Source: Protonemura montana (Eukaryota; Arthropoda; Insecta; Plecoptera; Nemouridae). Taken from it: DNA of 64,000 bases. Positions 9,008-19,983 of this stretch are shown one piece after another. The position numbers and the translations under genes are program-made. The number at the start of each line of letters is the position of its first letter. Within the stretch, counting starts at the first letter, position 1. The DNA is taken from assembly GCA_947568835.1 (NCBI GenBank), contig CANOQG010000002.1, forward strand, positions 861,001-925,000, written 5' to 3'. Below the pieces are notes generated by a model. The model saw only the letters and a list, made by a program, of their open reading frames with translations, had not been told where the DNA came from and made no database searches.

Positions 9008-10219
9008 CCTTAAATTGTGATGTTCAACTTTTTAGTTTGTGGGTATATGGCTGGCTGGCTGGCTGGGTGGCTGGGATGTAACCGGCCGCTCTACTGGTTA
9101 TGGAAATTGTGAAATGAGACTCAAAACGTACGAAAATGGGCTAGAATTTTTCAGAATTAACTTTTACATTGGCAGGCGACATTTTCACAGCGATTTAAAA
9201 TCGTTTTCATGGTGAAAAGTTGCTAAATATGACGGCAAGATATCTCAGAGCCAGGCGATGCAGCTCGATTTGATAATTCTTTTAATACTCAAGTTTTTCT
9301 AGCCTGGAGCTTCTCGGCGCATTTTAATGCATTCGTATTAAAGTTGTTGATGTAATTGAGCGAAAACACATTCAATTGCGATCGTTTTAAGTGCAAAAAG
9401 AATTAATTTTGCTAATAAACTAACAACTTTGATCAATTGTTTGCTATTTTGACACCACGGCAAGGTGAACGAAATCGTGAATGTATCTTTTCAGCAGTGG
9501 ATCATCAGGCCAAATTAAACGTCAAAATGGGTTGAAATGTCAAACTATCAACTAAAACCCCTTTGTTTCTGGCGAAAATCTGTCAAAAACGACAGGAAAT
9601 GGTTATAATTTGTACCTGATTTCAAAGCACTTTATGAAACGCGACATTTTTAAGGTGAGTTGATGGGATACGGCGATTTAAACAGGATTTTAAATTAAAC
9701 TTCATATGAAACTGGTGAGTAAGGAAAAAGTTTGACTTATAACAGGCGTAAAAATCGTATTTTTACGTATTTTATGTAATATTTATAAATATAAATATTT
9801 TATTATATTGTATTGTATACAAAAGACAAAAAATTCTTTAAAATACGACGATTTTACTCCATCCCCAGCCTAGACAAGATCACGCAGTTGATTCCAAGCG
9901 ATCAATGATATTTGTGGCATTAATGCAAATTATCAGTAACTTTAACGGATTTCGCAATCTTTAAAGGCATAAAATAGAGTTTTTTCAACAACTAAGACAC
10001 ACTTGATTAGTTTCTTATTGATAATTTTGCCAAAACTAGATTTAGAGTGACATTGACAGATCAAAGATAAACATTTGATGGATGTTTTTCATCGAATCAG
10101 GACGCCGTGGATATTTATTTTATTTTCGAGACTGCCGTGATCGTTCAACAGGTATTTAAATTCAAAACGTCATTAATTACAGAGTGCAGCTTTAAAAAAT
10201 CTGATCCAAATACGCAATC
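8991..10219 (+). other. 5' leader of A2
   Basis: AT-rich non-coding DNA. It begins with TTAACC and a TATA box, then a GGCTGGCTGG run, a CCGGCCGCTCTACT block and a stretch (ATATGACGGCAAGATATCTC) repeated in every leader except N1. I find no convincing gene. Confidence 0.8.
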
Positions 10220-10490
10220 TATGGTTTAATATGGTTTTCTATGAAATTGTATGGTATTGTATTGTATGGTATTGTTTGGTTATTTACGGTATTCTATGGA
10301 ATTGTACAGTATTTTATGGTATTGCATGGTAAAGTATGGTATTTTACGGTATTCTATGATATTCTATGGTATTGTATGGTATTGTTTGGTATAATATGGA
10401 ATTGTATGGTATTTTATGGTATTGCATGGTATTGCATGGTATTGCAAGCTAAAGTATGGTATTCTATGGTATTCAATGGTTTTTTACAGG
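10220..10490. repeat. Short decamer tract (A2)
   Basis: About 27 decamer units of the TATTGTATGG type. It is the only decamer tract inside an A unit and stands where A3-A5 have pentamer and 41-bp arrays. Confidence 0.85.
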
Positions 10491-10639
10491 CGTAAAAATA
10501 GTATATTTATTAAACATTTTGTGTTCAATTGTGTTTCTTTAATGAGTTTTCAGATAACTTTAGTAGTGATTTAACCCGTAATTAATAAGCTAACCTCTAA
10601 AGACACATTATTATGATCACTGACCACAATAGTTTGACT

Positions 10640-10909
10640 TCTGGCTTCATTTATTTACAGCGTGTAGCATCGACAGCTTCTTATGGCACGTAATTTAAAT
10701 CGTCGCGCGTGGTGTAAAAGTTTGAATTTGCGTGACGTCATTTTACGTAGCGGGATGTTGGTTACCGCTTTTTGATCGGCATCTACGCTCGGCAATTAGT
10801 CACACTCCCAAAGCTCGCCAACCGCCATTTGCTAAAGCAGTTAGTCGAGCATGAGAGTGCGGATTACCTACACGGCGAAACACGGGGAAGAATTTCGTCG
10901 CTATTCAAG
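10640..10909 (+). promoter_or_regulatory. Rep/Hel upstream region of A2: CRE, YY1-like site, short uORF
   Basis: Contains a full CRE palindrome TGACGTCA (10733-10740) and CCGCCATTTG, which resembles a YY1 site. A 20-codon upstream frame (10851-10913) has its TAA overlapping a GTAA splice donor at 10910. The block is conserved in A2-A5. A2 lacks the TCTTGT hexamer found in A3-A5 within this frame, an in-frame two-codon difference. Promoter activity is inferred from motifs only. Confidence 0.5.
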
Positions 10910-11395
10910 GTAATCTTATTTCAGATTTAATTTGCATGTCACAATATCCAGTAATAGTCAACCACTAATATCATCAAGTGATTCAATAATTTATAGTGAT
11001 TTTATAGCGTTAAGCTTCTTAATTATTAAAATTATCGTTCATCATCAAGACTGGAAAGCATACATTTTGCCCGTCTTGTGGATATTTCCATGACGTCATT
11101 TTTACGTAACATGATGCAATCGCTCGACGCGATTCTCATCCCCCTCCCCAACCCTCCCATGCCCTCCGTTCCAACAATTAGAAGTGTGTTCAACATGGTG
11201 TCCAAGCTCGCATTCGAAGCAAATTAGCATATTTCTTTGTAAAGAAACTGAAGTGATTGTTGTGTATATTAAAGCATACATTTAGCCTGGCATGATATTT
11301 GCGTGAGATCATTTTTACGAAACTTCGTGCTCAGCCACGCTCCGCTTCAGCTCGGCGACGCTAGGCACTACTAAAGCCTCGCTTTCTTCACACAG
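10910..11395 (+). other. Possible 5'UTR intron upstream of Rep/Hel (A2)
   Basis: Donor-like ATTCAAG/GTAATC at 10910 and acceptor-like CTTTCTTCACACAG ending at 11395, directly before the ATG. A second CRE lies inside (11091-11098). If the intron is used, the upstream frame would read a few more codons and stop, so it does not extend Rep/Hel. A promoter inside this stretch with no splicing is the alternative. Confidence 0.45.
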
Positions 11396-14300
11396 ATGCC
11401 ACCTAAGAAGCGTGTAAATCTGACGTCTCGGAAAGGCGGGAAAGGTGCAGCGGCAAGAGCAGAGAGCGCGGCGAAGAAGAAAAGGGCTGCTGCTGACGAG
11501 AGGGCGAGGACGAGAGAGACGGCCGAGCACGCCGACCATCAGGCGACTGCTAGCCCGTCGTCGTCGACGCTCGACGAGCAGCGTCCTTTTCTTTCCGCTA
11601 TTCTCGAAGAAGCCCCGGTGAGTGTCTTAAAGCATGATTTATTATTAGAACAGGCCGCCCCCGCTTCTCTTCCAGCTTTTTATGATCAACCGTCCACAAG
11701 CCGCTATATGCATTCCTTTTCCGACAATGTGCCATCTGTACTCCCATCCCTTGACCAGACCCAGATCCTGGAAAATTCAGTTGGCCAGCTCCAAGAGGAC
11801 AAGAACGTGCAAGTAGCAGCAAACAAACGAAGTGACCGACTAGCGGAAAAAGCTAGAAATGCTCGCCAGCGCAGAAAGGCTGAGGATGAGGCCCAGCGTC
11901 TTCTGCGTCTGGCCCAGGTTGCCGAGTCGAAGCGTCGACGACTAGACGAAGCTTCTGAGGGACGACGCCTACAGCTTCTTGCAGAAAAGGCTGAGTCTGA
12001 GCGCCTCCGCTTGACAAAATGTACCGAAGAACAGCGCCTTCAGAGATTGGCCCTTAAGGCAGAGGCAGAGCGTCGCCGCTTGAGTGACGAAGCTGACCAA
12101 CAGCGCCTTCAGCGACTGGCCCTTAAGGCAGAGTCAAAGCGTCGCCATTTGAGTGACGAAGCTGACGAACAGCGCCTTCAGCGATTAGCCCTTAAGGCAG
12201 AGGCAGAGCGTCATCGCTTGAGTGAAGAAGCTGACGAACAGCGCCTTCAGCGACTGGCCCTTAAGGCAGAGTCAAAGCGTCGCCACTTGAGTGACGAAGC
12301 TGACGAACAGCGCCGTCAGCGATTGGCCCTTAAGGCAGAGACAGAGCGTCATCGCTTGAGTGAAGAAGCTGACGAACAGCGCCTTCAGCGACTAGCCCTT
12401 AAGTCAGAGTCAAAGCGTCGCCGCTTGAGTGACGAAGCTGACGAACAGCGCCTTCAGCGATTGGCCCTTAAGGCAGAGGCAGAGCGTCATCGCTTGAGTG
12501 ACGAATCTGATGAACAGCGCCTTCAGCGATTAAGCCAGAAGGCAGTTCAAACGCAGTGTGAAAGGCAGCATGAGACTCCAGAGGCGCGCGAGAGCCGATT
12601 AGTCGCCGTGCGGGAGCGATCTCAGCAGCGTCGAAATGCCGAGACCAGGGATAAGCTCGCGGCGTTCGAAGTGGAAGTCTCTCAGCGCGCTGAGGAGGAG
12701 GCATCTCAACGCGCCCAAGAGGCTGAACTAGAGCAAAGCCAGCGAGTCGCGGTCGAGGCTATTGACGTGGCAGACGATCAGTTCGAACCTGATCTTGCTC
12801 CAGTAAACCTTCATCCTTTCCACTTGGAGGCTGCACGGCAAGACGTCGCTGACGTCGCCCTCTTTCACTGCGGCAGCATGGACGAAGTATGCAGGGTGTG
12901 CGGCGCTCTGTACTTCGCAGGAGAGCGTCCTTCTGACAAAATTTATAAACTCTGTTGTCACTCGGGCAACGTAATCATTGAGCCTCTCCTCGCGTATCCC
13001 GATTTAATGCATGCGTTGCTGACCGGAGATCATTGCGAGTCTAAGAACTTCCGCAAAAACATCCGGTCATACAACAGTTCGCTCTCCTTCGCTTCAGTCG
13101 GAGTTAAGACGGACATCCCCCAGGGCCGAGGCACATACTGTTTTCGTGTCCATGGCAACATCCAGCATAGGATCGGCCATATGGGGCAGGCGGTGCAGAA
13201 GCCCCTTTTATTCGCACCTGTACTTTCTTGACGCGGAACAAGCGAAGACGCATCGAATGGACAGGCGCCAGAATGCTAATCTGCTACCCAACCTGCTTCA
13301 TGAGCTGGACGCGCTGGTTCGCGAAATAAATCCTTTTGCCCAAGGGCTTAAAACGTTAGGTCAGGTGGAGGCCGACGACAGGATCCGTGCAGCTGCCGAG
13401 GGGCGACCCGAGGTCATGGCCGAACTGCGTTTCGTGGATGACCGACGGCGGCTGTACGAAAATCCTACGGCCCACGAGGTGGCCGTTGTCTATCAGAGCG
13501 TTGACGGTGGCATGCCTCCTCTAGGACGTGATATTCGTATCCATACTCGTGGCGGATTTATTGAGCAGCTGTCTGTCCTGTCGCCCAACACGGATCCGCT
13601 CAGCTACGTGCTGTTGTTCCCGCGTGGAGAACCCGGCTGGCAACGAGGTATGCCGCACACCAGGCAATCTAAGCACAGCGTCGTCACTCAAATGGAGTTT
13701 TATAGCCATCGACTCCACGAGCGTGTCGGCGCCTTCCATCCAGTGCTGCACGCCGGCAAGCTGACGCAGCAGTTTATGGTAGACGCCTATATCAAGGTTG
13801 AGGGCAATCGCCTTGAGTTCGTCATCAGGAACCAGAAAACGCTGCGCGCCGAACTCTACAGTGGGCTCATGGACCACTTGGCGAACCGTGCTGAGCGGCA
13901 GGGCTGCAATGTCGGGAAGATGGTGATTCTGCCTTCCAGTTTCATCGGAAGCCCCAGGCATTGCCAGCAGCTATATCAAGACGCCATGAGTATCGTCACC
14001 AAGTTTGGAAAACCCGATCTTTTCCTTACTATGACGTGTAATCCGAAGTGGCCTGAGATTCAGACGAGCCTAGCGGCGTACGAAAGGGCAGAAGACCGAC
14101 CCGATCTCACCGCGCGAGTATTCCAACTTAAACTCAAGGAGCTCATGTCTGATCTCACCAAGAGGCACGTGCTGGGCGTTCCCATGGCTCACTTCCACGT
14201 GATCGAGTTCCAAAAACGTGGACTCCCTCACGCTCACATCCTGGTAATCCTTCGCGACGAGGACAAGATCCGCACTCCCGAGGAGGTAGACGCACTTATC

Positions 14301-17147
14301 TGTGCCGAGTTGCCCGATCCGGTGACCGAGGAGAGACTGCACAAGGTCATCGTGTCGTCGATGATCCACGGCCCGTGCGGCGCTCGGAACATGTCCTCTG
14401 TGTGCATTGAGGACGGAAAGTGTAAGAAGAAGTTCCCCAAGTCGTTCACAGATGTGACTGTGGTCAACGAGGGGGGTTTCACCGTCTATCGCCGTCGAGA
14501 GAGCGGGCAGACGCATTCCATCTCAGGAAGAGTGGTCGACAACCGAGACGTAGTGCCTTACAACAAGTACTTAAGCTCCAAGTTTGACTGCCACCTGAAC
14601 ATCGAGCACTGTGGATCCGCGAAGACGGTCAAGTACCTGTGCAAGTACGTGTACAAAGGTCACGACTGTGCCAGGGTCCAGCTCCGCGTCTCTGTCCCCG
14701 CGGAGGGCGATCATGAGCCACGTCCAGCGCACGGTGCCCAGCAAGAGTTGGTGTGGGACGAGGTCTCACAGTTCATCGACTCTCGCTACGTGAGTCCCCA
14801 AGAGGCTGCGTGGAGAATTTTCGGATTTGAAATGCACGAAAAGTCGCACACTATCATCCGTTTGGCGATCCACCTCGAGGGTGACCACATGGTCACGTTC
14901 CGTCCTGGAGACGAGGAAGCCGCAGCAGAACGCGGCAGGGCTGCGCTGACTACGCTGACGGCATGGTTTGCGCTGAATAGTAGCAACCCGGCGGCACGGC
15001 AGTACAAGTACATCGACATCCCGTACCACTTCCGTTTCGAGGGCAAAGCGTGGAAGCCACGAAAGCGAGGTGCCGGCTCCATCATCAGCCGAATGTACTC
15101 CGTGACGCCCCGGCAGATCGAGCGATACCATCTTCGTCTCCTTTTGCTACACGTCGCCGGCGCCACCTCATTCGAGGAAGTGCGCACGTTCCAGGGTAGG
15201 GTTTACGCTACCTTCAAGGAAGCTGCCATCGCACGCAACCTGCTAATGGACGACGACGAGTGGCAGAAATGTCTGCAGGAGGCGGTTGCTATAAAGATGC
15301 CAAACGAACTTCGTCAGCTGTTTGCTATCATTTGCGCGTTCTGTCAGCCTCTTGACCCGCTGTCTCTATGGGAGCGTTTCAAAGGCGATTTCTGCGAAGA
15401 TTTCGCCCGAGAACACGACCCCATCGAGGCAGAACAGTTGGCCCTGAATTCCATCCAGTCCGTCCTTGCCCTACACCGCCTGACCAACGCCGAAATCGGT
15501 TTGCCGGCGCCTCGAGTGCCAGTCATCGTTGCTGTCGACGAGCAGTTCGACCAGACCGCCGAAAGGGAAGAGTCCGAGGAGAACTTGGTGAAGCTCAACG
15601 GCAGGCAGCGCGTGGCATTCGACGCGGTGATGGCAGCAATCGACGACCCGAACGCCGAGCAGAGGTGCTTCTACCTGGACGGCCCGGGCGGCAGCGGGAA
15701 GACCTTCCTATACAACACCCTCATCAGCACGCTGCGAGCCCGAGGCGAGCGAGCCGTGGCCGTCGCGTGGACGGGCATTGCGGCGACGTTACTGAAGGGA
15801 GGGAGGACCTGCCACTCGCGATTTCGATTGCCTGTTCCGATTGTGGAAAACAGCACGTCTGGCGTGAAGCCCAACTCCGCCGAGGGCGCTTCGCTGAGGG
15901 CGGCCAAGGTCATCATCTTGGATGAAGGACCCATGGCGCCTCTGCTGGCCCTGAACGTGATCGAGCGGACGCTAAGAGACGTGACAAACGATGAGCGTCC
16001 GTTCGGCGGAAAGGTGATCGTTATCGGCGGGGATTTTAGGCAGTGCCTCCCAGTCGTTCGAAATGGCAACCGAACGACCATTGTCGAGCAATGCATTAAG
16101 CGTGGCGCGCTTTGGTCGTTGTTCCGCACCCTCGAGCTGCGCGCGAACATGCGCGCCAACCCAGGCGAAATAGAGTTCGTCGAGTGGCTCTTGCGTGTCG
16201 GAAACGGCGAGATTTTGAATGACTGCCACCTCCCGGATGACACCATCGCATTACCTGTCCAATGCGTCGTGGACTGCGTCATTGACGCCGTCTTCGGCAC
16301 GAGCATTAGTGCTGCCGAGATGGCCGTGATGCAAGACCATGCCATCCTCTGCCCGAAGAACGTGGAGTCTTTGAACATCAATGACAACGTTCTTGAGCGC
16401 CTCGAAGGTGACGTGTTCGAATACTGCAGCGCCGACACTGTCGATGTCAGTGAAGGCGAAGATGGCGACGTTTTGGCTACCGATTATCCCGTAGAATATC
16501 TAAATTCATTAACGCCATCCGGGATGCCACCGCACAAGCTTCGTCTGAAAGTTCATGCAATCGTGATGCTCATGAGGAACGTCGACGTGAGAGCCGGCCT
16601 ATGCAATGGGACTCGACTCAGCGTTGTTGCACTCCACGAGCACCTGATCGACTGCAGGATCATCGGAGGGCGCTGTGCGGGACGACGCACTTTCCTATGT
16701 AGAGTCAACCTAACTCCCTCGGACATTGGCATGCCCTTTACGATGACAAGGCGCCAGTTTCCGATCCGTCTGGCATTCGCCATGACCATCAATAAAGCCC
16801 AGGGTCAATCTTTAAAGAGGGTGGGAATTCATTTAGAAAAACCAGTATTCGGACACGGTCAGCTATACGTGGCGCTTTCTCGGGCTCGCTCTTTGGACTC
16901 AATCTTCGTGGCAGTCACCGGTAACGAGGCGCAGGGCAAGTTGATCGTCTCGAGCAACACCACCTTCACCAAGAACATCGTGTACCAGGAGGTGCTCGAG
17001 ATTCATGCGCCGGACCACCAGGCAGCGGATCCTTCCTCGCGTAGTGGCTATCAAGAGGCTGACCAGCAGGCCCTTGAGCAGTCGCTTAGTCAACTCGCTG
17101 TATCGGATGCGGATGAAGAAGTTCCAATGGACGCCTCCTCCTCCTAA
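11396..17147 (+). pseudogene. Helitron Rep/Hel, one frameshift (A2)
   Basis: Same gene as the intact copy at 26086. The frame opens at ATGCCACCTAAGAAG and runs through the basic N-terminus, eight 23-residue coiled-coil units and the zinc-finger-like segment. At about 13205-13210 the copy reads CCCCTTTTATTC where others read CCCCTCTATTC. One extra base breaks the frame and ends the first part at 13231. The downstream frame resumes and is open to TAA at 17147, with HUH, paired tyrosines and all helicase motifs. If this is not an assembly error the copy cannot make full-length protein. It shares FEEVR and GEIEF with A3, but VTGN with A4. Confidence 0.93.
12020..12571 (+). repeat. 69-bp coding VNTR, 8 units (A2)
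   Basis: Eight 23-residue units. The fifth reads EQRRQRL instead of EQRLQRL. Two more degenerate units lie just upstream. Confidence 0.85.
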
Positions 17148-17504
17148 ATCCTATCATTGTTCTATCACTTACATTTGCAATAGCGGTAACATTTCCTAGA
17201 TAAATTTAAATTCAGTAAGGCTAGGTAGGGCAGACCAGGAACCGTGACTAGCACGGCAGGTAGCAACCCAATTCCCATATATTTCACCATGCTGACACGC
17301 TTTTCTGCTGCAGGTATAAAGCACCGGACGCCGTATAGCCCTTTAACTTCACGACCATTGCGCTCGCATGTGGACACTCTAACGGAACTGCTCCTCCCAG
17401 AGCTAGACAATTATGCATGTAAATTAATTGATAGCCCTATCGTAGATTTGGTAAAGGTACTTCAAATTTGAATGCTGTTTAAAAAAAAAAAAAAAAAAAA
17501 AAAG

Positions 17505-18125
17505 TATATTGTACATACATTTAGTAAAGTAGTTACTTCTAACTAATAGTATTAGAAATACAGCCTGCTGTTTTCCATCTGCATGTCATGCATGTTCCAA
17601 AAAAAGAAAAAAAAGAAAAAAACATATCGTAGATTTAGTAAAGTAGTTACTAAGTAGTAAGTAGTAGTAGTTGGTAAGTAAGTAGTTAATAGTTATGCAA
17701 CCTACTGTTTTCCATCTGCATGTCATGCATGTTCAAAAAAACAAAAAAACAAAAAAACATATCGTAGATTTAGTAAAGTAGTTACTAAGTAGTAAGTAGT
17801 AGTAGTTGGTAAGTAAGTAGTTAATAGTTATGCAACCTGCTGTTTTCCATCTGCATGTCATGCATGTTCAAAAAAACAAAAAAACAAAAAAACATATCGT
17901 AGATTTAGTAAAGTAGTTACTAAGTAGTAAGTAGTAGTAGTTGGTAAGTAAGTAGTTAATAGTTATGCAACCTGCTGTTTTCCATCTGCATGTCATGCAT
18001 GTTCAAAAAAACAAAAAAACAAAAAAAAATATCATAGATTTAGTAAAGTAGTTACTAAGTAGTAAGTAGTAGTAGTAGTTGGTAAGTAAGTAGTTAATAG
18101 TTATGCAACCTGCTGTTTTCTATCT
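17505..18125. repeat. 134-bp minisatellite, about 4-5 copies (A2)
   Basis: Same repeat as in A1, with landmarks at 17590, 17727 and 17862. It is preceded by an A2-only variant segment with a 23-base A run (about 17480-17502), which looks like a diverged repeat unit rather than a retroposon tail. Confidence 0.88.
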
Positions 18126-18260
18126 GCATGTTTCTCTTTTCTTGATTCTATCTTGGAATGTCAAACCAACTAACCACCAAGCATGATAGCATTGCATCGG
18201 TCTAAAAGCTGAACAATGCATCTCACCTATCCGACACAGTTGATCCTTGCATGAATCCTT
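18126..18260. repeat. 131-bp minisatellite, single copy (A2)
   Basis: One copy of the unit that is present three times in A1 and A4 and twice in A3. Confidence 0.8.
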
Positions 18261-18358
18261 GCATGTCCGCACATCAGAGATTCCTGTTGCTTGCAACGGG
18301 CTGCACAATCTTTGATAGTGTAAGGCAGAGGCGATGTAGTGTGCGACGATCGCCATGC

Positions 18359-18385
18359 TGCCGGGGCGGGATGGGGGCCCCGGCA
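18359..18385 (+). other. GC-rich hairpin (A2)
   Basis: Same 9-bp stem and 9-nt loop as in A1, base for base. Confidence 0.75.
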
Positions 18386-18496
18386 TATCAACAATTTTTT
18401 AAAATTTTCTCACCTAACAGCTTGAATACATTTAGAAACTTTTTATTTCTCCAAGAATGGTGCCTCTCTCTTGCCGTCTTTTTTATTTTGTTTTAG

Positions 18497-18720
18497 ACCC
18501 CCTCCCCCTGCCAATCGTAGAGAAGGAACTTCTTCATGGCACCATTGCGGAGATTACTTTCAATTACGGATGAACAGTGGCGCTACTGCGACATGGCTGG
18601 TCTGCATTGACTGTTGCTTTCAAATGGTCAAAGTTTTCAACGCAAATCGTCGTAAACATGTGAATATTTCTTATATTTGTAAGAATGATAATAATATTGG
18701 CAAATAAAAATTACAATAAT
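18497..18720 (+). other. Possible terminal exon or polyadenylation region (A2)
   Basis: Acceptor-like tract ending AG at 18495-18496, an open stretch, and AATAAA at 18703-18708. Counterpart of 6572-6800. Confidence 0.35.
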
Positions 18721-18934
18721 TTATAGGTACATTTTTTTTTTGTTTAATCTTCAAAAAAAAACCTTCGTCACTGAAACCAAACCAAAAATATTTGTAATGA
18801 TTCCTTTCTGTCCAAAAAGCACACCAAATGGTTGTGTCCTTATAAGCAATGCTGCTGGTTAGCCAGCATCGTTGAAGGTACTGGCGGAAATCAGGTATAG
18901 TATGGTATATCAAGTCGTAAGGGCACAATACTTT

Positions 18935-19140
18935 GTTTTCTTGCCATTTTTTCAGTACTTTATTTTGTTGTCCCATAAAAGTTTTTTAAATGTATACGTA
19001 GAGGCTACATTAAGTGTAAAGTCTCAGTTCGGTCCCAGGGCTTAGGGACTAGATTTTGGCCTAGGCCCATATATTTTTGTCATGATCTATCCTATCGGCA
19101 TATGCCCTATGGGCATAGGGTACTAGAAAAACAGTAGTGA
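18935..19140 (+). repeat. Conserved 3' tail with T and G blocks (A2)
   Basis: Counterpart of 7000-7200, including the GGCCTAGGCC palindrome and the TATGCCC/GGGCATA inverted repeat. Confidence 0.6.
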
Positions 19141-19217
19141 GCTATTTGTAATTGTTAATCCAAGTTCAAAGACAATGCTAATATACTAAAATAAAACCAC
19201 TAGGGATAAGAACAACA

Positions 19218-19262
19218 GGTGCCGTTAGGCATCGGGTACTGCTAGTTAACCTTATATAAAAG
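19218..19262 (+). other. Unit junction A2|N2
   Basis: Hairpin with GGCATC arm, CTAG at 19242-19245, then TTAACC and TATATAAAAG. Confidence 0.85.
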
Positions 19263-19983
19263 CTTTAAAATTGTGATGTTCAACTTTTTAGTTTGTGGGT
19301 AGGTAGGTGGCTGGGATGTGACCGGCCGCTCTACTGTTTATAGAAATTGCGAAATTCGACTCAAAACGTACGAAAATGGGCTAGAATTTTTCAGAATTAA
19401 CTTTTACATTGGCGTGCGACATTTTCACAGCGATTAAAAATCGTTTTCATGGTGAAAAGTTGCTAAATATGACGGCAAGATATCTCAGAGCCAGGCGATG
19501 CAGCTCGATTTTATAACTTTTTTAATACTCAAGTTTTTCTAGCCTTGAGCTCCACGGTTATTTTTCATGCATTTGTAATAAAGTTGTTGATGTAATTGAG
19601 CAAAAACACATTCAATTGCGATCGTTTAACGTGAAAAAAGAATTTATTTTGCTAATAAACTGACAGCTTTGATCAATTGTTTGCTTTTTTGACACCACGG
19701 CAAGGTGTACGAAATCGTGAATGTATCTTTTCGGCAGTGCATTCAGGAAATTCAAACGTCAAATTTAAACGTCAAAGTCAACGTCAATGTCAAATTCAAT
19801 TTCAAAATCTCCAAAACTGAACGGAAAACGTGCGAAATTGGCTTCTATTGTTCAAATACAGTTTTACATGCCGCTACGTCTTTTTCACGATGATTTAAAA
19901 GTGTTTAAGTATAGTAAAGTATCAAAAATATTGTTGGTTTTCGGCTAGCAAGATACAAAAGAGTCACTTGATTGATCTCGACA
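19246..19983 (+). other. 5' leader of N2
   Basis: Same start as the A-unit leaders for about 480 bp. It then diverges into a segment with GTCAAC/GTCAAA hexamer-like repeats shared with N5. No gene seen. Confidence 0.8.

Larger units (their letters stand above)
8991..19245 (+). mobile_element. Helitron unit A2, autonomous type, frame broken once
   Basis: Complete unit of about 10.25 kb from TTAACC to CTAG. Leader 8991-10219, short decamer tract 10220-10490, promoter and possible intron 10640-11395, Rep/Hel 11396-17147 (one frameshift), then the 3' region. Unlike A3-A5 it has no ATAGC array and no 41-bp minisatellite; the decamer of the N units sits there instead. A2 therefore looks like a recombinant between an N-type 5' half and an A-type 3' half. 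Confidence 0.9.

Noticed and set aside
17480-17502. A23 run in A2 as a poly(A) tail of a retroposon
   Set aside because: The adjoining sequence is a variant of the neighbouring minisatellite unit (TCGTAGATTTGGTAAAG), with no target duplication seen.
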